A stretch of 64,000 bases of DNA from Erwinia_E haradaeae_B. GTDB taxonomy: Bacteria > Pseudomonadota > Gammaproteobacteria > Enterobacterales > Enterobacteriaceae. Numbering within the stretch: the first letter of the stretch is position 1; each line of letters opens with the position of its first letter. Below, piece by piece: positions 1 through 7,724 of this stretch. The stretch lies in assembly GCF_900698985.1 (NCBI RefSeq), contig NZ_LR217730.1, positions 186,001 to 250,000 of the forward strand, given 5' to 3'. The notes beneath the pieces are model-generated. The model was not told where the DNA came from. It was given only the letters and a program-made list of their open reading frames with translations, and ran no database searches. Made by a program: the position numbers and the translations under genes.

Positions 1-1174
1 ACAACTGAATTTATATCACATTCAAGAAGAGTCGCCAGGCATGGTGTTTTGGCATCATGACGGTTGGATGATATTTCGTGAGTTAGAAAATTTTGTACGA
101 AGTAGGTTAAAAAAATACGATTATCAAGAAGTGAAAGGTCCTGTGGTAATGGATCGGGATTTATGGGAAAAAACGGGTCATTGGGATAATTATAGAGACT
201 TAATGTTTACTACGTCTTCTGAGAATCGTGAATATTGCATTAAACCAATGAATTGCCCTGGGCATGTTCAGATCTTTAAGCAGGGTTTAAAATCTTATCG
301 AGATCTTCCTTTACGTATGGCCGAATTTGGCAGTTGTCATCGTAATGAACCATCTGGTTCTTTACATGGATTAATGCGAGTCCGTGGTTTTACGCAGGAT
401 GATGCTCATATTTTTTGCATGGAGGAACAGGTTCGTAGTGAGGTTAGTGATTGCATTGAGATGTTATATGATATGTATAGTATTTTTGGTTTTAAAAAAA
501 TTTCAGTCAAGCTATCAACACGACCAGAAAAATTAATTGGTAGCTGCTCTTTATGGGATCAGTCAGAGTGTGATTTAGTATCTGTATTAAAAGAGAAAAA
601 AATTGCATTTGAGTATCAACCAGGAGAAGGTGCTTTTTATGGCCCTAAAATTGAATTTACATTACATGATTCTCTAGACAGGTCATGGCAGTGTGGTACT
701 ATTCAATTAGATTTTGCATTACCAGCACGTCTTAATGCATCATATGTAGGAAGGAATAATGAACGCCGGGCCCCAGTCATGATTCATCGTGCAATATTAG
801 GGTCTATAGAGAGATTTATAGGCATATTAACTGAAGAATATTCTGGGTTTTTTCCTGTATGGCTAGCGCCATTACAAGTTGTAATTATGAGTATTACTCA
901 AAATCAATCTCAATATGTCACAGAACTAACATGCAGATTGCAAGATATTGATATTCGAGTAAAATCAGACTTAAGAAATGAGAAAATTGGTTTAAAAATT
1001 CGTGAACACACCTTGCGTCGTGTCCCTTATCTTTTAATTTGTGGTGATCAAGAGGTAGAAGAAGGAACGATATCTGTTCGTACTCGACGTGGAAAAAACT
1101 TAGGTCGTATAGATTTTAATAGTTGGGTGTTACAACTAAAAGATGATATTTGCAGACAAAATAATCTGCATTAA
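1..1174 (+). CDS. thrS: Threonine--tRNA ligase, 5' end outside window
   Basis: Cytoplasmic class II synthetase that charges tRNA-Thr. The reading frame is open from base 2 to the TAA at 1172-1174 (390 codons). It matches E. coli ThrRS from about residue 250 to the end, so the TGS and editing domains lie outside the window. The catalytic core and C-terminal anticodon-binding domain are present. The three zinc/threonine-site residues are visible: Cys in MNCPGH, His in DDAHIF and His in MIHRAI. The ATG at 41 is internal (MVFWHHDGW), not a start. First gene of a cluster in the E. coli order thrS-infC-rpmI-rplT-pheS-pheT. The stop lies 17 bases before the infC start, and the infC ribosome binding site starts 4 bases after the stop, so coupled expression is likely. 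The visible part looks intact. Confidence 0.98.
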   Translation, partial: QLNLYHIQEESPGMVFWHHDGWMIFRELENFVRSRLKKYDYQEVKGPVVMDRDLWEKTGHWDNYRDLMFTTSSENREYCIKPMNCPGHVQIFKQGLKSYRDLPLRMAEFGSCHRNEPSGSLHGLMRVRGFTQDDAHIFCMEEQVRSEVSDCIEMLYDMYSIFGFKKISVKLSTRPEKLIGSCSLWDQSECDLVSVLKEKKIAFEYQPGEGAFYGPKIEFTLHDSLDRSWQCGTIQLDFALPARLNASYVGRNNERRAPVMIHRAILGSIERFIGILTEEYSGFFPVWLAPLQVVIMSITQNQSQYVTELTCRLQDIDIRVKSDLRNEKIGLKIREHTLRRVPYLLICGDQEVEEGTISVRTRRGKNLGRIDFNSWVLQLKDDICRQNNLH

Positions 1175-1178
1175 AATT

Positions 1179-1194
1179 GGAGGAGCATAGTATT
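1179..1194 (+). promoter_or_regulatory. infC ribosome binding site and AUU start codon
   Basis: GGAGG at 1179-1183 lies 8 bases before ATT at 1192. From this ATT the frame reads (M)KGGKRVQ, exactly the N-terminus of E. coli IF3. In E. coli the AUU start lets IF3 repress its own translation by discriminating against non-canonical starts. The in-frame TTG at 1177 overlaps the ribosome binding site and cannot be the start. Confidence 0.88.
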
Positions 1195-1740
1195 AAAGGT
1201 GGAAAACGCGTTCAACCAGTGCGCCCGAATCGTATTAACTGGGATATTCGTGCTACTTCAGTCCGGCTAACAGGCATTGATGGTGAGCAGATTGGTATCA
1301 TTAGTTTAAGTGAAGCTTTAGAAAAAGCGCAATTAGCTGGTGTAGATCTTGTTGAAATTAGTCCAAATGCTGAGCCTCCAGTCTGTCGTATTATGAACTA
1401 TGGAAAGTTTCTTTATGAAAAGAACAAATCGTATAAGGAACAGAAAAAAAAACAAAAAGCTATTCAAATCAAGGAAATTAAATTCCGTCCTGGTACTGAT
1501 GATGGAGATTATCAAGTTAAATTACGTAGTTTAATTCGCTTTTTAGAAGATGGAAATAAAACTAAAATTACCCTTTGTTTTCGTGGTCGTGAAATGGCGC
1601 ATCAGCAACTTGGAATGGCAATTATTCATCGTGTTCGAAAAGATTTGTGTGAAGATATCAGTATAGCCACTGTTGAATCTTTTCCTGTAAAGATTGAGGG
1701 TAGACAAATGATTATGGTACTTTCTCCCAAAAAAAAATAA
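1192..1740 (+). CDS. infC: Translation initiation factor IF-3
   Basis: IF3 binds the 30S subunit, prevents early 50S joining and proofreads the start codon and initiator tRNA. The 182-residue product matches E. coli IF3 (180) end to end: N-terminal domain with RPNRIN and VDLVEISPNAEPPVCRI, a lysine-rich linker (EQKKKQK), and the C-terminal domain with FRPGTDDGDYQ, FRGREMAHQQ and a PKKK end. The start is taken as the AUU at 1192 because the protein match begins there and a good ribosome binding site fits only that codon. This implies conserved self-regulation. The gene ends in a run of A that encodes the lysines. Followed by rpmI after 96 bases, as in E. coli. Confidence 0.97.
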   Translation: MKGGKRVQPVRPNRINWDIRATSVRLTGIDGEQIGIISLSEALEKAQLAGVDLVEISPNAEPPVCRIMNYGKFLYEKNKSYKEQKKKQKAIQIKEIKFRPGTDDGDYQVKLRSLIRFLEDGNKTKITLCFRGREMAHQQLGMAIIHRVRKDLCEDISIATVESFPVKIEGRQMIMVLSPKKK

Positions 1741-1836
1741 TAGCAAGATAAGAGTTTACATGAAGTAACTTATGTATATTTTTCTTAGTGCTCTATTTAA
1801 TTATTTGGGAGAATTAAATGAAAATGGAAATTGCAG

Positions 1837-2034
1837 ATGCCTAAGATAAAAACGATACGTAGCGCAGCTAAGCGCTTTAAAAAGACTGCCTCTGGTAGAT
1901 TTAAACATAAACATGCTAACTTGCGTCATATTTTGACTAAAAAATCAACTAAGCGTAAGCGTCACTTACGCCCCATAACAATGGTTTCGAGAAATGATCT
2001 TAACTTAATTATTGCTTGCTTGCCGTATGCTTAA
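1837..2034 (+). CDS. rpmI: 50S ribosomal protein L35
   Basis: Small basic protein of the large ribosomal subunit. It has 65 residues, exactly the E. coli length, and matches throughout (start MPKIKT, core FKHKHANLRHIL and KRKRHLRP, end IACLPYA). The ATG at 1837 is chosen over the in-frame TTG at 1831 because L35 begins MPKIKT and GGAAA sits just upstream at 1826-1830. It lies between infC and rplT as in E. coli, where L20 represses rpmI-rplT translation by binding the mRNA upstream of rpmI. The 96-base infC-rpmI gap would hold that operator, but I could not fold it with confidence. Confidence 0.97.
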   Translation: MPKIKTIRSAAKRFKKTASGRFKHKHANLRHILTKKSTKRKRHLRPITMVSRNDLNLIIACLPYA

Positions 2035-2080
2035 ATTTTTCAATAACTTTTAGATTATTTTTCTTAATTATTTTATGTGC

Positions 2081-2122
2081 AGGAGAGCGGAATAAAAATA
2101 AATAGATATTTCACAGGAGAGC
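2081..2122 (+). repeat. Duplicated ribosome binding site before rplT
   Basis: AGGAGAGC occurs at 2081-2088 and again at 2115-2122. The second copy is the functional site, 3 bases before the rplT ATG at 2126. The first copy is followed by GGAATAA, resembling a decayed version of the site-plus-start. The rpmI-rplT gap is 91 bases. Confidence 0.6.
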
Positions 2123-2125
2123 TAA

Positions 2126-2488
2126 ATGGCTCGTGTAAAACGTGGTGTAATTTCTCGTGCGCGTCACAAGAAAATCTTACATCAAGCTAAAGGCTATTAT
2201 GGTGCGCGTTCACGGGTTTATCGTGTTGCATGCCAAGCTGTTATTAAATCTGGGCAATATGCTTACCGTGATCGTCGTCAACGTAAGCGTCAGTTTCGTC
2301 GATTATGGATTGCACGTATTAATGCTGCAGCTCGTATCAATGGTATATCGTATAGTTTTTTTATTCAGGGCTTAAAAAAGGCTTCAGTTTCTATTGATCG
2401 GAAGATGTTAGCTGATATAGCTGTATTTGACAGAATAGTATTCTCGCAATTAGTAGAAAAAGCAAAAGAATCCATAGCGTTATCTTAA
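2126..2488 (+). CDS. rplT: 50S ribosomal protein L20
   Basis: L20 is an early 23S rRNA-binding assembly protein and, in E. coli, the repressor of its own operon. The 120-residue product matches E. coli L20 (118): MARVKRGVISRARHKK, GYYGARSRVYRVA, DRRQRKRQFRRLWIARINAAAR, and a C-terminal globular domain with LKKASVSIDRK and LADIAVFD. The start has a strong AGGAGA site at 2115-2120. The C-terminus ends IALS rather than LA, a small extension. The C-terminal domain that binds the mRNA operator is present, so self-regulation is possible. It is followed by a 1.2-kb leader before pheS. Confidence 0.97.
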   Translation: MARVKRGVISRARHKKILHQAKGYYGARSRVYRVACQAVIKSGQYAYRDRRQRKRQFRRLWIARINAAARINGISYSFFIQGLKKASVSIDRKMLADIAVFDRIVFSQLVEKAKESIALS

Positions 2489-2616
2489 GAGTAGGGTGAA
2501 AAAATATATTATAAAGCGTTCACAGTCTTATTTGAAGAAACTTAATCATTAAAAGATAATGTGTAATATGATCAAAGTTGTTTTAAAAGGCAAGTAGTAT
2601 TTGAGCGCGCACGACC

Positions 2617-2644
2617 TATATATATTTTGTTTAAAATATATATG
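2617..2644 (+). terminator. Hairpin downstream of rplT, possible 3' end
   Basis: Eleven A/T pairs plus one G-U pair around a GTTT loop, about 130 bases after the rplT stop. There is no T run after it and the stem lacks G-C pairs, so a terminator role is weakly supported. Confidence 0.25.
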
Positions 2645-2696
2645 AGGCGATACACATATAAAGTTTTATCCGATATTTTTAATTATATTTTCAAGA

Positions 2697-2737
2697 GACT
2701 TTGATATGAAATGCATAATTTTTAATATATCAAAGTC
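2697..2737. repeat. 11-bp perfect inverted repeat in pheST leader
   Basis: GACTTTGATAT (2697-2707) and ATATCAAAGTC (2727-2737), separated by 19 bases. It could form an RNA stem in a transcript from rplT into pheS or be a protein-binding site. No known motif recognised. Confidence 0.4.
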
Positions 2738-3028
2738 CAGAAATATTTTTATATCTAATATATTTTATATTACAGCTGGGCAGTGCTTGTTTTGATGGTA
2801 TCACATAGAGTAAATAGATTCACAGGCTATACTCGAATAATCGCGTAAGGCGATCTCTCTTAAATATACAGAATATGCAATTATAATAGGCTCTTAATGT
2901 CATTATGATTTTATGCAGAACTATTATTGACTATAACTCTTCTTTCTTATTTTTTTTATTCCTTTATTAATACTTAATTATTAATTTTTACTATACATGA
3001 AAGATTTCTAATACACTATGTATAACAC

Positions 3029-3095
3029 AAGGAGGATTTAAATGTTTTTCTTTAATTTACAGGTATTGTGTAACTTATTTGAATTGATAGAGTAG
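3029..3095 (+). CDS. pheM: Putative PheM-like leader peptide of pheST
   Basis: A perfect AAGGAGG (3029-3035) stands 6 bases before ATG 3042, opening a 17-codon ORF to TAG at 3093-3095: MFFFNLQVLCNLFELIE. Codons 2-4 are all Phe and a fourth Phe lies at position 13. E. coli has the 14-residue, Phe-rich PheM leader at this place (between rplT and pheS), where ribosome stalling controls attenuation of pheST. Position, Phe content and the unusually strong ribosome binding site support this call. Sequence similarity to E. coli PheM is otherwise low, the distance to pheS (617 bases) is long, and I did not find a convincing attenuator with a T run. It may be a working leader, a relic, or chance. Confidence 0.45.
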
Positions 3096-3357
3096 CTTTA
3101 TATACTTATCTTTATTTTGTGTTTATATTGCTTTTATATTGAGTAGTATGCAGGAGGTATAGAAAATTTTTTTGATCTATATTCGCATCATTCTTTAAAA
3201 CAGTCTAGACTATATATATACATTAAGCCTTGATATATAAAAATTTTCTCAAAATTGGTTTGTGGTATTTTATTTTGAACTAAATAGCCTACTTTTTTTA
3301 TTTTTTTGGAAAAATGAAATATTTCGATAAAAGATAAGAAAATAACAATTATTATTG

Positions 3358-3374
3358 TAAGCTAGGATAGCTTA
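3358..3374 (+). repeat. Small hairpin in pheST leader
   Basis: TAAGCTA and TAGCTTA around a GGA loop, flanked by ATTG and CAAT that could extend the stem across a bulge. No T run follows, so it is not a standard terminator. Possibly part of leader folding. Confidence 0.3.
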
Positions 3375-3712
3375 AATAACAATGATATATTATTGGTGTT
3401 CTGCTATAAGTGTAATTAATATATTATTACTTATTAGAATATTGTGGTGTTTTTATATTTCAGGATGTTATCTAGAAAACTTTATAATTAGATTAGTTCG
3501 AACTATACATAATCAGGTATCCTATGTGAGTCATTGTTATTGTTATTCTTTTCTTAATTATCCAGATATATCTGCATAATATCAGAGGTATATTAGTGAT
3601 TTTTTACCATAATAAATGCATAAAAATAACATATTTGATCAGTGATACTTTAAAAGTAGAAAATTAATTTTTTAGTGTAGAATATCTATGATAACAAATT
3701 TAGAGAGGTGGC

Positions 3713-4696
3713 ATGACATATATTTCAGATCTAGTGACAAAGGCAAAAATGGAAATAAGCAATGCTCAAGATTTTTCTTCTTTAGATAATGTACGAGTTC
3801 AATATTTAGGTAGGCATGGATATCTTACGCTTAAAGCAGCAACTTTGCGTGAACTTCTCATGGAAGAGCGTTTATCATTAGGTCTCGAAATAAATAATGC
3901 CAAACAGTGTATACAGCATGCATTGAGTATCCGAAAAAAAACTTTAGAATCTCAAATGCTTAATGCGCGTCTAACAAAAGAAATTATTGATATTTCATTA
4001 CCTGGTCGCAGAAGAGAGCAGGGCGGTTTGCATCCTATTATGCGTACTATAGATCTTGTGGAAGATTTTTTTTGTGATATGGGGTTTTCAGTGGTTACAG
4101 GGCCAGAAATTGAAGATGATTATCATAATTTCGATGCATTGAATATACCCAAGTATCATCCGGCACGAAATGATCATGATACTTTTTGGTTTGATGCGAC
4201 ACGATTATTGCGTACTCAGACCTCTGTAGTGCAAGTTCGGGCTATGAAAAATCAACAACCACCAGTGCGTATCATCGCATCGGGTCGCGTATATCGTAAT
4301 GATCATGATCAAACTCACTCTCCCATGTTTCATCAGATGGAAGGTTTTCTTATTGATTGTGATATTAGTTTTGCTAATCTCAAAGGAATGTTATTAGATT
4401 TTCTAAAAAGTTTTTTTCAATATGATATACAAATACGTTTTCGTCCATCTTATTTTCCTTTTACAGAACCATCTGCTGAAATTGACGTGATGACTAAAAA
4501 TGGAGAATGGCTAGAAGTTTTAGGATGCGGAATGATCCATCCTCATGTGATGATCACGATGGGTGTGGACCCTCTCATTTACTCTGGATTTGCTTTTGGT
4601 ATAGGAATCGAGCGTTTAGCTATGTTGTGTTACAATATCAATGATATTCGTGTTTTTTTTGAAAATGACCTGCGTTTTCTTAAACAATTTAAATAA
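3713..4696 (+). CDS. pheS: Phenylalanine--tRNA ligase alpha subunit
   Basis: Catalytic subunit of the (alpha-beta)2 PheRS that charges tRNA-Phe. 327 residues, the same as E. coli. An N-terminal coiled-coil region (about 1-90) contacts tRNA. The class II catalytic core follows, with GPEIEDDYHNFDALNIP, the HPARNDHDTFWF segment, RVYRNDHDQTHSPMFHQMEG, FRPSYFPFTEPSAE, GCGMIHPHV and the motif 3 region FAFGIGIERLAML. The end FFENDLRFLKQFK is conserved. ATG 3713 is preceded by GAGAGG. pheT starts 14 bases after the stop, so the two are surely co-transcribed. Nothing looks degraded. Confidence 0.98.
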   Translation: MTYISDLVTKAKMEISNAQDFSSLDNVRVQYLGRHGYLTLKAATLRELLMEERLSLGLEINNAKQCIQHALSIRKKTLESQMLNARLTKEIIDISLPGRRREQGGLHPIMRTIDLVEDFFCDMGFSVVTGPEIEDDYHNFDALNIPKYHPARNDHDTFWFDATRLLRTQTSVVQVRAMKNQQPPVRIIASGRVYRNDHDQTHSPMFHQMEGFLIDCDISFANLKGMLLDFLKSFFQYDIQIRFRPSYFPFTEPSAEIDVMTKNGEWLEVLGCGMIHPHVMITMGVDPLIYSGFAFGIGIERLAMLCYNINDIRVFFENDLRFLKQFK

Positions 4697-4710
4697 AGTG
4701 AGAACAAGGA

Positions 4711-7104
4711 ATGAAAATTAGCGAGCTCTGGTTGAGAGAGTGGGTAAATCCTACCATAAATAGCCTAGAACTTTGCAATAAAATGGCTATGGCTGGCTTA
4801 GAGGTAAATAATATAGAGCCAGTTGCTCCTAATTTTCATAATGTTCTAATCGGTGAGGTGGTTGCATGCATACAGCATCCACGCTCTAACGAATTATATA
4901 TAATAACAGTAAATATAGGTACTGGGAGTTTATTAAGAATTATTTGTAGTTCAGGTAACTGTTGTCAAGGATTAAAGGTCGTAGTTGCACCCGCAGGTGC
5001 AATTTTACCTGGTAATAATATTATTAAAAAAACTACATTAAAAGGAGAGATATCAGAAGGTATATTATGCTCCTTTGCTAATTTAGGTATACCTATCAAA
5101 AAAGAGGGTATTATAGAGTTACCTATAAATGCCTCTATTGGAACAGATTTACGTCAGTATTTTCAATTAGAAGATAATATTATTGATATTGGCATTCCAC
5201 CGAATCGTGCAGATTGTTTGAGTATCATTGGGATCGCACGTGATATTTCTGTTGCCAGCAGAGCTCCATTACATAAATTAAAGGTTACGCCAACATTTTC
5301 TGCTCTTGCGGATATGATTTCAATTCAGGTTGATACACCTGAGGATTGTCCGCGCTATCTTTCCAGGATAATAAAAAAAGTGAATATCCAGGCTAACACG
5401 CCTCTATGGATGCAGGAAAAGCTACGTCGCTGTGGTATGAATTCTTTAAATCCAGTTCTTGATATTACTAATTATGTACTATTAGAACTTGGTCAACCAA
5501 TAAATGTTTTTGATCTGCAAGCAGTTTATGGTGGTCTCAGTGTTCGTTATGCCAAAGCAGGGGAGTGTTTAGTCTCTCTTGAAAAGAGCAAGGTTAGGTT
5601 AGATAGCAATACTTTGGTTATAGCAGATGAAGAGAAGATACTAGCTATGGCAGGTATTACTATTAGTAAAGATGCTAGTGTTACAACAAAAACAAAGAGT
5701 ATTATGCTTGAATCTGCGTTTTTTAGACCATCATCTATCGTTGGGCGCGCACGTCGTTATGGATTACATAGTGATGCTTCCTGTCGTTTTGAGCGAGGTG
5801 TGGATTTTCATCTGCAATATCAAGCTATTGAACGCGCAACAAGTTTACTACTAACGATCTGTGGTGGCTCTGCTGGTCCAGTAATTAATATTACTAATTA
5901 TGTTGCATTACCGTCATCTAAAATTATTACGTTATATCGTAAAAATTTAGATCGCTTAATTGGTTATTGTATATCTCATGAAATAGTTACTGATATTTTA
6001 GAGCGTTTAGGATTTACAATATTAACTAAAAAAGATCCTAGTCAGTGGAAAGTTATTGTGCCAAGTTGGCGTTTTGATATTAGTATCGAGGTTGATTTAG
6101 TAAGAGAAGTTATACGCATCTATGGTTATAATCAAATCCCTAATATACCAGTTCAAGCAAATTTAATGATTGATAAGTGTTACAAAAAAGATTTTCCGTT
6201 ACAACGAGTGAAGGCGTTACTTATTGATAAGGGTTATCAAGAAGCGATTACTTATAGTTTTGTTGATCCAAAGATTCAGTCTATACTTTATCCACAACAA
6301 GAAGGTTTAAGATTGCTCCGGCCAGTATCACGAGACATGTCAGTAATGCGATTATCATTATTGAGTGGTTTATTGGGAGCAGTATTGTATAATCAGAATC
6401 GTCAACAGTTACGTATTAGGCTTTTTGAAAGTGGTCTTTGTTTTGTTCCGGATATAAGAGCACCATATGGTATTCGTCAAGAGTTAATGTTGTCAGCTGT
6501 TATTAGTGGTGATCGATATAGTGCACACTGGGATTTAGCGCGATCTGAGGTTGATTTTTATGATTTAAAGGGAGATTTAGAGTCTATTTTTGATATGCTG
6601 TATAAGCTACATCAGGTAAAATTTATCAGAGAATCTTATTCTGCATTTCATCCTGGTCAATGTGCAGCGATGTATATTAATACAGATTATATTGGATGCA
6701 TCGGAGCTTTGCATCCAGAAATAGAGCGCCATCTGGGTATTAAAGGTCGAACAATAGGCTTTGAGTTGATATGGAATAAAGTTTCAGATTATATTGTACC
6801 GTACGTTTTGCCTGTATCTCGTTTTCCAGCTAATCGTCGAGATATTTCTATAATTGTAGAAGAATATATACTAGCAGGAGATGTGTTGGAAGAATGTAAA
6901 AAAGTTAGAGATAAATATATAACAGGTGTCTATTTATGTGATATATATCGTGGCAACAAGGTTGCTTCAGGTTTTAAAAGTTTTACAATTAGTATTACTG
7001 TGCAGGCACGCACACGAACTCTTGAAGATTATGAGATTTCTAATACTATTAAAAAATGTATAGCAGCTTTAAAAAATCGATTTGGTGCAAAATTAAGAGT
7101 ATAA
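4711..7104 (+). CDS. pheT: Phenylalanine--tRNA ligase beta subunit
   Basis: Non-catalytic partner of PheS that binds tRNA and edits Tyr-tRNA-Phe. 797 residues against 795 in E. coli. Domains are seen in order: EMAPII-like tRNA-binding domain near the N-terminus (GLEVNNIEPV, LKGEISEGILCS), the B3/B4 editing region, the B5 domain (SWRFDISIEVDLVREVIRIYGYNQIP), the class II-like fold, and the C-terminal ferredoxin-fold anticodon-binding domain (SRFPANRRDISIIVEE to the end). ATG 4711 follows AAGGA. ihfA, next in E. coli, is absent: the 620 bases downstream have no matching frame. Confidence 0.97.
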   Translation: MKISELWLREWVNPTINSLELCNKMAMAGLEVNNIEPVAPNFHNVLIGEVVACIQHPRSNELYIITVNIGTGSLLRIICSSGNCCQGLKVVVAPAGAILPGNNIIKKTTLKGEISEGILCSFANLGIPIKKEGIIELPINASIGTDLRQYFQLEDNIIDIGIPPNRADCLSIIGIARDISVASRAPLHKLKVTPTFSALADMISIQVDTPEDCPRYLSRIIKKVNIQANTPLWMQEKLRRCGMNSLNPVLDITNYVLLELGQPINVFDLQAVYGGLSVRYAKAGECLVSLEKSKVRLDSNTLVIADEEKILAMAGITISKDASVTTKTKSIMLESAFFRPSSIVGRARRYGLHSDASCRFERGVDFHLQYQAIERATSLLLTICGGSAGPVINITNYVALPSSKIITLYRKNLDRLIGYCISHEIVTDILERLGFTILTKKDPSQWKVIVPSWRFDISIEVDLVREVIRIYGYNQIPNIPVQANLMIDKCYKKDFPLQRVKALLIDKGYQEAITYSFVDPKIQSILYPQQEGLRLLRPVSRDMSVMRLSLLSGLLGAVLYNQNRQQLRIRLFESGLCFVPDIRAPYGIRQELMLSAVISGDRYSAHWDLARSEVDFYDLKGDLESIFDMLYKLHQVKFIRESYSAFHPGQCAAMYINTDYIGCIGALHPEIERHLGIKGRTIGFELIWNKVSDYIVPYVLPVSRFPANRRDISIIVEEYILAGDVLEECKKVRDKYITGVYLCDIYRGNKVASGFKSFTISITVQARTRTLEDYEISNTIKKCIAALKNRFGAKLRV

Positions 7105-7724
7105 TATTATAGTTAATCAAAAAATTATAATCTAGTGTTATTGGTTTTTATTGATGTAAGTGGCAATAAAAAAAGATGATAGCATGTGATTTTTTTTAAA
7201 AAATTCTACAATGGTGTATTACGTGAAAGATAGGTTAATTGGGTTATCTTAAGAATTTTTATATTATTTATTAATATTAGCAGGGTAGAAATATAAAGTT
7301 ATATAAAGATAAAGGTTATATAAAAATCTATACAGATAACTAATATCGTATAAAAGAGCATAATGAAATAACTTATTACTTATTGTATAATTTTTATTAT
7401 ATGTTTGGTGATCTAAATAGTGTTTTATTATCTTTTAAAGATAAAAGAGTATTTTTTTAGTAAACGCTTCTCAAGCGTTTTAATGTGTAGGTTATATCTA
7501 ATGATATTTATAATAGCGATGTTATAGTTTAGAATATAGCAAATAAAAAATAACTTAGAGATGATGTGGTATCTATCACAGTTAGAATTTATTAAGAACA
7601 TAAAATATATTAATATTATTAATTATTAGCGCATTTTACTTGCATAGATAATAGTAAATGCTACATTTTTTATAAATAAAAATAATATTGTTATAGAATC
7701 AGTGAAGATTTTTATGAACATATT
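7105..7724. other. pheT-gltX convergent spacer, ihfA lost
   Basis: 620 bases between convergent genes. In E. coli ihfA (about 300 bp) directly follows pheT. No IHF-alpha sequence is visible here in any frame. The only clear structure is the hairpin at 7462-7480. Otherwise nothing seen. Confidence 0.7.
7462..7484 (+). terminator. Probable terminator between pheT and gltX
   Basis: AAACGCTT and AAGCGTTT form a perfect 8-bp stem around CTC, followed on the plus strand by a short T stretch (GTTTTAAT). It lies between convergent genes, about 360 bases after pheT and 245 after the gltX stop, and may serve either. The distance is about what a lost ihfA would occupy. Confidence 0.5.

Larger units (their letters stand above)
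2489..3712 (+). other. rplT-pheS spacer (pheST leader region)
   Basis: 1.2 kb without a long gene, much longer than in E. coli. It holds an all-AT hairpin (2617-2644), an 11-bp inverted repeat (2697-2737), a Phe-rich short ORF with a perfect ribosome binding site (3042-3095) and a 7-bp hairpin with GGA loop (3358-3374). The rest is AT-rich with no recognisable gene or tRNA. Confidence 0.7.

Noticed and set aside
1177..1191. TTG as infC start
   Set aside because: The codon lies inside the ribosome binding site and the IF3 match begins at ATT 1192.
3486..3500. GTTCGAAC motif resembling a tRNA T-loop
   Set aside because: No acceptor, D or anticodon stems can be built around it.
3382..3579. 65-codon open frame, plus strand
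   Set aside because: No ribosome binding site, hydrophobic random-looking composition from AT-rich codons, no recognised similarity.
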